A stretch of 13,703 bases of DNA from Synechococcus sp. UW140 (GTDB lineage: Bacteria; Cyanobacteriota; Cyanobacteriia; PCC-6307; Cyanobiaceae). Numbering within the stretch: position 1 is the stretch's first letter; the number at the start of each line of letters is the position of its first letter. The notes under the pieces are model-generated. The model ran no database searches and was not told the origin of the DNA. It was given only the letters and a program-made list of their open reading frames with translations. Made by a program: the position numbers and the translations under genes. This document shows, in pieces, positions 1 to 8,516 of this stretch. Location of the stretch: positions 1 to 13,703 of the forward strand of contig CAMDWF010000025.1 of the NCBI GenBank assembly GCA_945878795.1, written 5' to 3'.

Positions 1-1425
1 GGGCTGGCCGATGGCTCGATTGATGTCGTCGTTGGCACCCACCAGCTGCTGAGCAAGGGCACCAACTTCAAGCAGTTGGGCTTGCTGGTGGTCGACGAAG
101 AGCAGCGTTTTGGTGTCAACCAAAAAGAAAAGATCAAAGCCCTGCGCAAGGACGTTGACGTGCTCACCTTGAGTGCCACGCCGATCCCGCGGACGCTCTA
201 CATGAGCCTGTCGGGGGTGCGGGAGATGAGCTTGATCACCACACCGCCGCCCCTGCGCCGCCCGATCAAGACCCACCTGGCCGCCCAGGATGAGGAGGCC
301 GTGCGCAGTGCTATCCGCCAGGAGCTCGACCGGGGCGGCCAGGTGTTCTACGTGGTGCCGCGGGTGGAGGGCATCGAGGAGGTGGCGGCCCAGCTGCGCC
401 AGATGGTGCCGGGGCTGCGGCTGCTGGTGGCCCACGGCCAGATGGCCGAAGGCGAACTGGAGAGCGCCATGGTGGCCTTCAATGCCGGCGAAGCCGACCT
501 GATGCTCTGCACCACCATCATCGAAAGCGGCCTGGACATCCCCCGGGTCAACACGATTCTGGTGGAGGACGCCCAGAAATTCGGCCTGGCCCAGCTGTAT
601 CAACTGCGCGGCCGCGTCGGCCGCAGCGGCATCCAGGCCCATGCCTGGCTGTTCTTTCCGGGCGAAGCCTCCCTCAGTGAGGCGGCGCGGCAGCGGTTGC
701 GGGCGATTCAGGAATTCGCCCAGCTCGGCAGTGGCTATCAACTGGCGATGCGGGATATGGAGATCCGGGGGGTGGGCAACCTGCTGGGGGTGGAGCAGAG
801 CGGCCAGATGGAGGCGATTGGCTTTGATCTCTACATGGAGATGCTGCAGGAATGCCTGGCCGAATTGCAGGGGCAGGACATCCCGGCGGTGGATGACACC
901 CAGATCGATCTGCAGGTGACGGCCTTCATCCCAGCCGATTGGATCAGCGAAAATGACGAAAAAATGGCCGCCTATCGCGCCGCCGCCACCTGCAGCAGCA
1001 AGGAGGCCCTGGTGGAGCTGGCGGCCGCCTGGACCGATCGCTACGGCCCGATCCCAGCGCCGGTGGGCAGCCTGCTGCAACTGCTGCAGCTCAAACTACT
1101 GGCCAAGCGTTGCGGCTTTTCCCGCATCAAGCCGGAAAAACCGAATCTGGTGCTCGAAACCCCCATGGAAGAACCCGCCTTCCGGCGCCTGCGCCAGGGG
1201 CTGCCCCAGCACCTGCATGGACGGTTTGTTTATCAGGCCGGCGCCGGCTCCACCGCCAAGGTCCTGGCCCGGGGTCTCGGGGTGCTGGCCCCGCCCCAGC
1301 AATTGGAGCAACTGGGCGAGTGGCTCAGCAGCATGGCGGCCCACCTACCCGATGCCGATGGCCTGAGCGCCCTAGAGCGCCAAGAACAGGAGGCCAAGGT
1401 GGCGGCAGCGGTATTGGTGGTTTGA
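1..1425 (+). CDS. mfd: Transcription-repair coupling factor Mfd, C-terminal part (5' end outside window)
   Basis: Mfd is a cytoplasmic ATP-dependent DNA translocase that pushes stalled RNA polymerase off damaged DNA and recruits UvrA. The frame is open from base 1, with no start in the window, and gives 474 residues ending in TGA. Seen in the sequence, numbered from base 1: the family-typical GTHQLLSKG (residues 12-20), the DEEQ box followed by RFGV (32-39), LSATPIPRT (57-65), the motif V stretch TTIIESGLDIP (171-181) and QLRGRVGR (201-208). These are the second-half helicase motifs of the RecG-like translocase module. The Walker A lysine and the UvrB-like, UvrA-binding and RNA-polymerase-binding parts lie left of the window. 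After about residue 300 comes the D7-type C-terminal domain, with a PADWI..ENDEKMAAYR stretch. The TTG at position 76 is only an internal codon. The gene ends 12 bases before the 3' end of mgtA, tail to tail. Confidence 0.97.
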   Translation, partial: GLADGSIDVVVGTHQLLSKGTNFKQLGLLVVDEEQRFGVNQKEKIKALRKDVDVLTLSATPIPRTLYMSLSGVREMSLITTPPPLRRPIKTHLAAQDEEAVRSAIRQELDRGGQVFYVVPRVEGIEEVAAQLRQMVPGLRLLVAHGQMAEGELESAMVAFNAGEADLMLCTTIIESGLDIPRVNTILVEDAQKFGLAQLYQLRGRVGRSGIQAHAWLFFPGEASLSEAARQRLRAIQEFAQLGSGYQLAMRDMEIRGVGNLLGVEQSGQMEAIGFDLYMEMLQECLAELQGQDIPAVDDTQIDLQVTAFIPADWISENDEKMAAYRAAATCSSKEALVELAAAWTDRYGPIPAPVGSLLQLLQLKLLAKRCGFSRIKPEKPNLVLETPMEEPAFRRLRQGLPQHLHGRFVYQAGAGSTAKVLARGLGVLAPPQQLEQLGEWLSSMAAHLPDADGLSALERQEQEAKVAAAVLVV

Positions 1426-1437
1426 AGCGGATCCGGT

Positions 1438-4146
1438 TCAGTTATACCCATAGCGCCGAACAAACCAGGTCTTGACAACTTGGGTGAGGCAGGCATAACA
1501 AACTAAAATCACCGCCAACCAGCCAAAATAGGCTGCAGGCAGGGGCACAAACCCCAGGGCTGGCGCCAGAGGGCTGAAGGGCAGGGCGATGCCGATGGCC
1601 ATCACCGCCACACTGATTGCCGCCATGATCGGGGCGGGATTGCTTTGGATAAAGGGCAGGCGGGCCGTGCGAATGATATACACAATCAAGGTTTGGGTCA
1701 GCAAACTTTCAATAAACCACCCCGTCTGGAATAGGCTCTGGCGCTCGACGGTTTTGGCCGAAAACACAAACCACATCAGCGCAAATGTGGCATAGTCAAA
1801 TAACGAGCTTATGGGGCCAATCGTAATCATAAAACGGCGAATCTTCCCCAACTTCCACTGGCGCGGAACCTCCAGATAATCCGGGTCGACCCGGTCGAAG
1901 GGAATGCCGGTTTGGGAGAAGTCATAGAGCAGATTATTGAGCAAAATCTGCACCGGCAACATGGGCAAGAACGGCAGAAAAATACTGGCACCCAATATGC
2001 TAAACATATTTCCAAAGGCCGAACTGGTGCCCATCTTGATGTATTTGGTGATATTGCCAAACGTGCGCCGTCCCTCCAATACCCCAGCACTTAACACCTG
2101 GAGATCCTTTTCGAGCAAGACAATATCGGCAGATTCTTTAGCAATATCCACCGCTGTGTCCACCGACAGGCCCAGATCCGCTTCGCGCAGAGCGGGGGCG
2201 TCATTGATGCCATCCCCCATAAACCCCACCACGTGGCCCCGCTGGCGCAACAGTCCAATGATGCGGGCCTTCTGCAGGGGCGCCAGCTTGGCAAAAATCG
2301 TCGTCGTCTCCACCTGCTCCAGCAGGGTGGCGTCATCGGCCGCCGCGATTTCGGCACCCAACAACACTCCCCGCACTTCCAGCCCCACATCAAGGCAAGT
2401 CTTGCGGGCGATCACGGCGTTATCACCCGTCAACACCTTGACCTCCACCCGCTGCTGGGCCAATTGGCGCAGGGCTGCGGCGGCCGAATCCTTGGGCGGA
2501 TCCAAAAAGGCGATCAGCCCCACCAAGGTGAGCTCGCACTCATCGGCCACGCCATAGGGTTCCTGGCGTAGTGGCACCTCCTTGTAGGCCACCGCAATCA
2601 CCCGCAGGCCATCGTTATTGAGGCGCTCGTTGAGCTCCAGCACCTGCTGGCGTTGGCCAGGGCCCAGCGCCAGGGTCTGGTCGCCCAGCCGCACCTGCTG
2701 GCAGACCGCCAGCACCTCCTCGACGGCGCCCTTGCAGATGAGTTCATGGTGGTGATTGGCCTCTTCCACCACCACCGAAAGCCGCCGCCGCAAAAAATCA
2801 AAGGGAATTTCGTCGATCTTGCTAAAAGTGCGATCTACCTTGAGGCTCTCCTACAAATCACCGTGGGCCAGCACCGCCACATCCAGCAGGCTCTTCAGCC
2901 CCGTTTGGTGATAACTGTTCAAGTAGGCCATTTCCAGCACTTCGGCACAATCTTGACCCGCTACATCCAGGTGCAGTTTCAAGATGATGCGGTCCTGGGT
3001 GAGGGTGCCGGTCTTGTCGGTGCAAAGAATATCCATAGCGCCAAGATTCTGGATTGCATCGATATTTTTGACAATCACTTTTTGGTGCGCCATGGCAATG
3101 GCACCGCGGGAAAGATTCGCGGTCACAATCATCGGCAGCATCTCCGGTGTCAGCCCCACCGCCACCGAGAGGGCAAAGAAAAAGGCCTCACCCCAATTGC
3201 CCTTACTAACGCCGTTGATCACAAACACCGCCGGGGCCATCACCAGCATGAAGCGCACCAGCAACAGGCTCACCTCACTGATGCCCCGATCAAAACTGGT
3301 GCGGCTGCGCCGGCCCGTCACGCTCTGGGCCAGGGATCCCAGGCAGGTGCGCTCTCCGGTCTCAACCACCACCGCCGTGGCCGACCCACTCACCACATTG
3401 GTGCCCAGAAAACAGAGCGTTTCCAGCTCCAGGGGGTTGGTCAGGCTCCACTGGGCCTGGGGCAACAGCGCCTGTTTCTGCACCGGCAGCGATTCGCCAC
3501 TGAGGGCGGCCTGACTGACAAACAAATCTTTGGCTTGCAGCAACCGCACATCCGCCGGAATCATGTCGCCAGCTGCCAACCGCACCACATCCCCCGGCAC
3601 CAGCCGCTCAATCGGGATTTCCTGGGGCCCTGCGGCGGCCCCCTCCAGATGCAGGCCGAGGTCGGCGGCCAGGCCCGGTGTGATGTCCTGGTGGGGATCA
3701 TGGCGCTGCACCGTGGCGGTGGTGTGTACCAAGCGACGCAACCCCTCGGCTGCGCGCAGGGAACGGTATTCCTGCGAAAAGCGCAGGCTGACACTGAACA
3801 GAATCATGGTGCCGATGATCAGCGCCGCCTTGCGGTCGCCGCTTAGCAGGGAAAGGGCCGCCATGGCCGCCAGCAGGGCCACCAGCGGATTGCGGAAGGT
3901 GGCCACCAGCTGCTTGAACCAGGAAACCGGCTGCTCCCGGGCGATTTGGTTGGGCCCCAGCCGGGCTAAACGCAACTGGGCCTGCAGGGCGCTGAGGCCA
4001 TCGGCGCTGGTATTGAGCCGGGCCAGCAGCTGCTGGGGGTCCTCCCGGGCAGCTAGCAACAGATTGGCATCGGCGGGCGGCGCCGCCTCGGCAGCCGGGG
4101 CTGCCCTGGCAGGACGGTGCAGGGGCCAAACGAATCGCAATGCCAT
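1438..4146 (-). pseudogene. mgtA: Magnesium-translocating P-type ATPase (MgtA), interrupted by an in-frame TAG
   Basis: Family role: P3B-type ATPase of the inner membrane, driving Mg2+ uptake with ATP. The frame from ATG at 4146 to TGA at 1438-1440 spans 903 codons including the stop, a normal MgtA length, but codon 432 (2851-2853) is TAG. Before it: SGES (216-219), PEMLP in membrane helix 4 (334-338) and the phosphorylation site CTDKTGTLT with Asp377. After it, in the same frame: KIDEIPFDFLRRRLSVVV, KGA (472-474), LTGDN (572-576), MGDGIND (643-649) and the C-terminal helices. The residues around the stop align with ordinary MgtA on both sides, so one substitution, for example CAG or GAG to TAG, would explain it. 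The 431-residue product would lack the nucleotide-binding domain and six helices, so it should be inactive unless TAG is read through. The gene lies 33 bases after ackA in the same direction. Confidence 0.9.
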
Positions 4147-4179
4147 GCTCTTGGGCCCCAGCTGTGGCTCCCTGGGACC

Positions 4180-5316
4180 CTACCGGTGGATGTCGGTGGC
4201 GACGAGGGGCTCGCGGGCTGCGGCCTGGCGACAAAGCCGGGCAATCAGGCCCTCTTCATCGGCGGGCACCACCAGCACCTCAAAGGGCTGCAACCAGGCC
4301 AGACGATCGATCGTTTCTTGGCGCAGGGCCCCGTCGTGTTCACCGATGCCGCCGCTGAAGGCGATTACATCCACCCCCCCCAAGCTGGCGGCCATGGCGC
4401 CGATCCCCTGCAGCAGGGAATGGCGGAACACGGCGATGGCCCGCCTGGCCCCGAGCCAGCGCCCGTCATCCGACGCGCTTTCGCCTGCAACGACAATCCT
4501 GCGTAATTCGGCCATGTCAGCGCTGATGCCGGAAAGGCCCAGCAGACCGCTTTGGCTATGGAGTTGCACCTCAAGCTCGGCGGGGGCCATACCGGCGCGC
4601 AACTGATGCAGCAACAGGCCCGGATCGATGGCGCCGCAACGGGTAGCCATCACCAAGCCATCCAGCGGCGTGAAACCCATGGTGGTCGCCACACTGCGGC
4701 CCGCCGCAATTGCACATAGCGAACAGCCCGCACCCAGGTGGCAGCTGATCAGCCGCAGGGGCTCGGTTCGCCCCCTGGCTGCCCAATGGCGGGCCACCAC
4801 CTCACTGATGTGTTGGTGATTGAGGCCATGGAAGCCAAAACGGCGCAATCCCTGCTGGCGCCAGGCCTCGGGCAGGGCATAGGTGCGGGCCTCCTCCGGC
4901 AGGGTCTGGTGAAAGGCCGTATCGAAGCAGGCCCACTGGGGCAGTTGCGGTCGCCAGGCCGCCAGCGCTGCCATCAGCCGCAACGCAGGGCCATTATGAA
5001 GCGGAGCCAAGGGCACCAGGGCCGTCAGTTCAGCCAGCACCTGAGGCGTCAAGCGGGTGGGCGTCACGAACTGCTCGCCCCCATGGACGACCCGGTGGCC
5101 CACCAAGGCCAGGCAGTCCAATGGGGAGCCAAGGGCTGACGCAAGCACGGGCGCCAGTGCCGGCCCCAGCCAGTCGCCCCAAAGGGCCTCGGCATCAGCC
5201 GCGCATGCCCCATCGCGGCGGCCCTGCCAGAGCACCTGCCCGTCCGGCGCCAGCAGGCGGGCCTTGAGGCTGGAGCTACCGGCATTGAGAATCAGGGCCG
5301 CAGCGGAGGTCGCCAT
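4180..5316 (-). CDS. ackA: Acetate kinase (divergent), paired with phosphoketolase
   Basis: Acetate kinase converts acetyl phosphate plus ADP to acetate plus ATP in the cytoplasm. The protein has 378 residues (family about 400). Motifs seen: LILNAGSSSLK (8-18, phosphate-binding signature), HRVVHGG (74-80) with the catalytic-region arginine, PLHN (106-109), FDTAFH (131-136) with the conserved Asp, GFHGLNH (161-167), HLGAG (193-197), MGFTPLDGLVMATRCG (213-228), LSGISADM (261-268) and FSGGIGEHDGALRQE (320-334). Several core positions differ from the usual sequence: HGTSH is HGLNH, HLGNG is HLGAG and GTRSG is ATRCG. The active-site Arg, His and Asp residues I can place are kept. The ATG at 5316 overlaps the xfp stop as TAATG, which favours this start over an upstream in-frame one at 5349 and suggests translational coupling. 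With phosphoketolase it would form an acetyl-phosphate-to-ATP route. An enzyme for a related short-chain acid cannot be excluded. Confidence 0.93.
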   Translation of the reverse strand: MATSAAALILNAGSSSLKARLLAPDGQVLWQGRRDGACAADAEALWGDWLGPALAPVLASALGSPLDCLALVGHRVVHGGEQFVTPTRLTPQVLAELTALVPLAPLHNGPALRLMAALAAWRPQLPQWACFDTAFHQTLPEEARTYALPEAWRQQGLRRFGFHGLNHQHISEVVARHWAARGRTEPLRLISCHLGAGCSLCAIAAGRSVATTMGFTPLDGLVMATRCGAIDPGLLLHQLRAGMAPAELEVQLHSQSGLLGLSGISADMAELRRIVVAGESASDDGRWLGARRAIAVFRHSLLQGIGAMAASLGGVDVIAFSGGIGEHDGALRQETIDRLAWLQPFEVLVVPADEEGLIARLCRQAAAREPLVATDIHR

Positions 5317-7748
5317 TAGCTGCCAGACGCACCCGGGGACCAGCGCCAATTGCGGATCTCCTCGGCATCGATGCCATGTTCATGGGCATGGGCCCGATTG
5401 CTGAGAATCGCCTCTTTCATGCGCTCTTTGACATGGGCGGCGCGGGAGCCGAGGCCGTCTACGCGATCGATGACATCAATGACAAGGTTAAAACGGTCGA
5501 TCTGATTATTCATCGCCAGTTCGAGGGGTGTGTTGATGTTGCCTTTTTCCTTGTAGCCACGCACATGGAAATTGCTGTGATTGCGACGCCTGTAGGTGAG
5601 GCGATGAATCAGCCAGGGGTAGCCATGAAAGTTAAAAATTACCGGCCGATCACAGGTAAACAGCGAGTCAAAGTCCCGATCACTGATGCCGTGGGGGTGT
5701 TCACTGGGCTGGGTGAGGGCAAATAGTTTGACGACATTGAGCACCCGGATTCTCAGAGCTGGAATTTCGCGTCTCAGAATCTGCACCGCCGCCAGGGTTT
5801 CCTTTGTGGGTATGTCGCCCGCGCAAGCCATCACCACATCAGGCGCATCGGCGGCGCTGCCGTTGTCGTCGTTACTGGCCCAACTCCAGAGGCCGATGCC
5901 CTTGGCCACATGCTGACGGGCCTGCTCTAAAGTGAGGTATTGCAGATGCTTTTGTTTATCTGAAACAATGATGTTGCAGACATTCAATTCATGCAGGGCC
6001 GATTCCGCCACCGCCAACAGACTGTTGGCATCGGCGGGTAAATAGACGCGCACCACTTCGCCACTTTTGTTGCCCGCCAAATCAATGAAGCCGGGGTCTT
6101 GATGGGTGAAGCCGTTGTGGTCCTGGCGCCAGACAGTCGAAGAAATCAAACAGTTCCAGGGACCGATGGGCGAGCGCCAGGGGGCATGGTGCAAACAGGA
6201 TTCAAGCCATTTGGCGTGTTGATTGAACATCGAGGCAATTACATGGGCAAAGGCCTCATAGGTGTGGAAGAAGCCATAGCGACCTGTCAGTAGATATCCC
6301 TCCATCATTCCTACTAAAGTGTGCTCCGAAAGCATTTCAACCACCCGACCATCGCGGGCCAGTTCGCTGCCACCGGCATCCTCCGGCAGGAGCTCCTCCA
6401 TCCACACCTTCTTGCTCACCGCATAGATGGCCTGCAGCCGGTTGGAGGCGGTTTCATCGGGGCCAAAGACGCGCATCGAATGGGGATTGGCCGCGATCGT
6501 TGCGCCCAGGGCCTGGCCCAGGGGATAGGTGTTCTCCGCCACCACTTGCCCGGGCGCCGCCACCGCCACGGCATAGGTTTCCAGCGGCGGCAAGCGCAGT
6601 TTGCGGCGCAGCAGACCGCCATTGGCGTGGGGGTTGGAGCCCATGCGGCGCGGACCCAGGGGCGAGAGCGCCTTGAGTTCGCTCACCAACCGGCCTTCGC
6701 TGTCGAACAACTCAGCGGGGCGATAGCTCCTCAGCCATTCCTCCAGCAGGCGCAATTCCTCGGGGTCCTGGCGGGGATTGGCAAGCGGCACCTGGTGGGC
6801 ACGCCAGAAGCCCTCAACCTGCTTGTCATGCACCCTGGCCGGGCCAGTCCAGCCCTTGGGAGAACGCAACACGATCATCGGCCAGAGGGGCCGTTGGGCC
6901 ACACCACTGCGGCGGGCCTCAGCCCGGATCGTCAAAATGCGGTCCACGGCAGCGTCCATGGCGGCGGCCATGGCCCGGTGCATCGGCAGCGGATCATGAC
7001 CTTCGACAAAGATCGGCTCCCAGCCGTAGCCCCGCAGCAGGGATTCCAGTTCGGCCCCGGGGATGCGGGCCAAAATGGTGGGGTTGGCAATCTTGTAGCC
7101 GTTGAGGTGCAGAACGGGCAGGACTGCACCATCATTGATGGGATTGAGAAACTTGTTGATGTGCCAGGAGGTGGCAAGGGGACCGGTCTCCGCTTCTCCA
7201 TCACCGACGCAGGCCAGGGCAATCAGGTCGGGGTTATCAAAAACAGCGCCGCAGGCATGGGAGAGCACATAACCCAATTCGCCTCCCTCGTGGATGGAGC
7301 CAGGGGTTTCCGGGGTTCAGTGGGAGCCGATATGGCCGGGAAATGAGAATTGCTTGCAGAAATGCCCCATCCCTTCGGCATCTTCGCTTATATCAGGATA
7401 GGTTTCACTGTAGGAGCCATCCAGATAGGTCGGCGCCAGCACCCCCGGAGCACCATGGCCGGGTCCGGAAAGATAAATCATGTCCAGATCGTGGTGGCGA
7501 ATCACCCGATTGGCATGGGCCCAAATAAAAGATTGGCCCGGGCTCGAACCCCAGTGTCCCAACAAGCGATTTTTGATATGTTTGGGCTGTAGTGGTTCTC
7601 GTAATAGGGGATTTCCCTGGAGATAAATCATGCCAACCGCCAGGTAGTTGGCGGCACGCCACCAACTATTCAGCAGTTCCAGTTCCTGGCCCAAGCCCCC
7701 ACCGATCTGGCCGGTAGTGTTCGCAGGATCCAATGGGGAGAAGATCAT
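5316..7748 (-). pseudogene. xfp: Phosphoketolase (Xfp), interrupted by an in-frame TGA
   Basis: Family role: a thiamine-diphosphate enzyme that splits xylulose 5-phosphate and/or fructose 6-phosphate with phosphate to give acetyl phosphate plus a sugar phosphate. The frame from ATG at 7748 to TAA at 5316-5318 has 811 codons, the usual length, but codon 144 (7317-7319) is TGA. Before it: SWWRAANYLAVG, GHWGSSPGQSF and GPGHGAPGVLAP. After it, in the same frame: TPETPGS, the phosphoketolase signature EGGELGY (154-160), GDGEAETGPLATSWH with the diphosphate site (from 182), RSPKGWTGP, MMEGYLLTGRYGFF and WRQDHNGFTHQDPGF (from about 540). The stop sits in a highly conserved stretch inside the pyrophosphate-binding domain, so a fragment on either side should be inactive. 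An in-frame TAA lies nine bases before the ATG, so the start cannot extend upstream. The gene is the first of the xfp-ackA-mgtA run. Sequencing error, recent decay or readthrough would all fit; TGA is a normal stop in neighbouring genes. Confidence 0.9.
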
Positions 7749-7776
7749 TGCCAGTTAGGGGTTGAAGCAAGCTTAA

Positions 7777-7794
7777 GGGGATTGGCCAAACCCC
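7777..7794. promoter_or_regulatory. Near-perfect 18-bp palindrome upstream of xfp
   Basis: GGGG-A-TTGGCCAA-A-CCCC is symmetric except for one opposed A/A pair. It begins 29 bases upstream of the xfp ATG and follows the Nif11-domain gene on the same strand. An inverted copy of its ATTGGCC core appears as GGCCAAT at 7851-7857. It could be an operator or an untranslated-leader hairpin. There is no run of T after it in the minus direction, so a simple terminator is less likely. The function is inferred. Confidence 0.4.
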
Positions 7795-7870
7795 ATGGAA
7801 AGTGATCTCTTTGGCATGACAATCGCCAAGGTTCTGCGCGCCCCGGGTACGGCCAATTCCGGTCCCAGGG

Positions 7871-8086
7871 TCAGTGGTATTCACCGGGAATATCCTGCTT
7901 GCTCACGGTGACCCGCCCGACCCGCTGACCCGAGAGCCGCAGCAGTTCGTCGCCAGAGAATTGATAGCCAAGCTTGCAGGCCAGCCTGGCTACATCATCG
8001 GCGGTGGCGGCGGCCAGGGTCTGCTGCTTAAGGTCAGGCTCATTTTGCATACGCGCCAGAAAGGCCCTGGCTTGATCGAGGCTCAT
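7871..8086 (-). CDS. Small Nif11-domain protein (71 aa), no recognisable leader cleavage site
   Basis: The 71-residue protein starts MSLDQARAFLARMQNEPDLK and continues with ATADDVARLACKLGYQFSGDELL. This matches the Nif11-like helical fold (family pattern: short N-terminal helix, then AKELGY and the F-T-x-E-E-L type). Nif11 domains occur as single-domain proteins in cyanobacteria and as leader peptides of ribosomally made natural products. Here there is no Gly-Gly cleavage motif and no Cys/Ser/Thr-rich core; the tail ends VTVSKQDIPGEYH. A peptide precursor is therefore unlikely, and the role is unknown. The start was chosen at ATG 8086 because the Nif11 homology begins there; the frame is open further upstream but that part has no Nif11 character. 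The gene lies 122 bases upstream of xfp in the same direction, so co-transcription is possible. No modification enzyme is visible nearby. Confidence 0.7.
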   Translation of the reverse strand: MSLDQARAFLARMQNEPDLKQQTLAAATADDVARLACKLGYQFSGDELLRLSGQRVGRVTVSKQDIPGEYH

Positions 8087-8113
8087 CGCAGTCGCAGCGG
8101 CGGGGCTTCCAGC

Positions 8114-8440
8114 ATGCCCCAGCCCCCTAGACTGATCAGGGTGCAGCACCCGATTTCCAGCATGGCCTTTTTCGAAGCCCTCTGGCACGGTGAGGGTATC
8201 GGCGACGGTGGTGATCTGCAGGAGGCCTTGCTGGCCTACAGCGCCGTCCAACCCGACGATGGGGACTGGCATGCCGCCTGTGCCAGTGAGGGCGCCAAGC
8301 CATCGATCTTGCGCTACCGCTCCTTTGAGGCCTACCTGGATAACGCCGACGAACTGGAGACCATCCCCGTGACGGCCGCCATGATTGCGGCGGCCCTACC
8401 CCTCACTACCGGGGCTCCCAACCCCGACCAACCTGCCTGA
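8114..8440 (+). CDS. Small hypothetical protein, 108 aa (alternative start 8162, 92 aa)
   Basis: I do not recognise this protein. It is mostly acidic and soluble-looking, with no signal peptide or membrane segment. Notable stretches are ISSMAFFEALWHGEGIGDGG, an acidic VQPDDGDWHAACASEG and a C-terminal part RYRSFEAYLDNADELETIPV followed by an Ala-rich helix. The composition reads like a real protein, unlike the neighbouring frames. The ATG at 8114 would give 108 residues, while the ATG at 8162 removes a Pro/Arg-rich head and may be the true start; neither has a convincing ribosome binding site. It diverges from the Nif11-domain gene, with only 27 bases between the two starts if 8114 is used, which leaves little room for two promoters and mildly favours the later start. 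It ends 76 bases before the tail of the second P-type ATPase. Confidence 0.5.
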   Translation: MPQPPRLIRVQHPISSMAFFEALWHGEGIGDGGDLQEALLAYSAVQPDDGDWHAACASEGAKPSILRYRSFEAYLDNADELETIPVTAAMIAAALPLTTGAPNPDQPA

Positions 8441-8516
8441 TTTGATCCTGGGCTTGCCGGCAACTCGTGGATCAGCCGTTGCTGCCAGCTGGTCGGCGGG
8501 GCCCAGGTAGCGAAGC

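Noticed and set aside
1438..2793. Internal TTG start at 2793 giving a separate functional C-terminal protein
   Set aside because: It would lack the phosphorylation site, actuator domain and four helices, and the frame is continuous with the upstream half, so it is the tail of one interrupted gene.
2598..4234. Long plus-strand and alternative minus-strand frames overlapping mgtA, ackA and xfp
   Set aside because: They lie opposite or out of frame with strongly conserved genes and are rich in Arg, Pro, Ala and His, as expected for shadow frames in GC-rich DNA.
5316..7277. Internal TTG start at 7277 giving a shorter functional phosphoketolase
   Set aside because: It would begin inside the EGGELGY signature and lack the N-terminal active-site histidines.
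7280..7330. TGA in xfp as a selenocysteine codon
   Set aside because: No strong hairpin of the bacterial SECIS type is visible just downstream (only about 4 bp, CTCC/GGAG), cyanobacteria generally lack the selenocysteine machinery, and TGA is a normal stop in mfd, mgtA and the other genes here.
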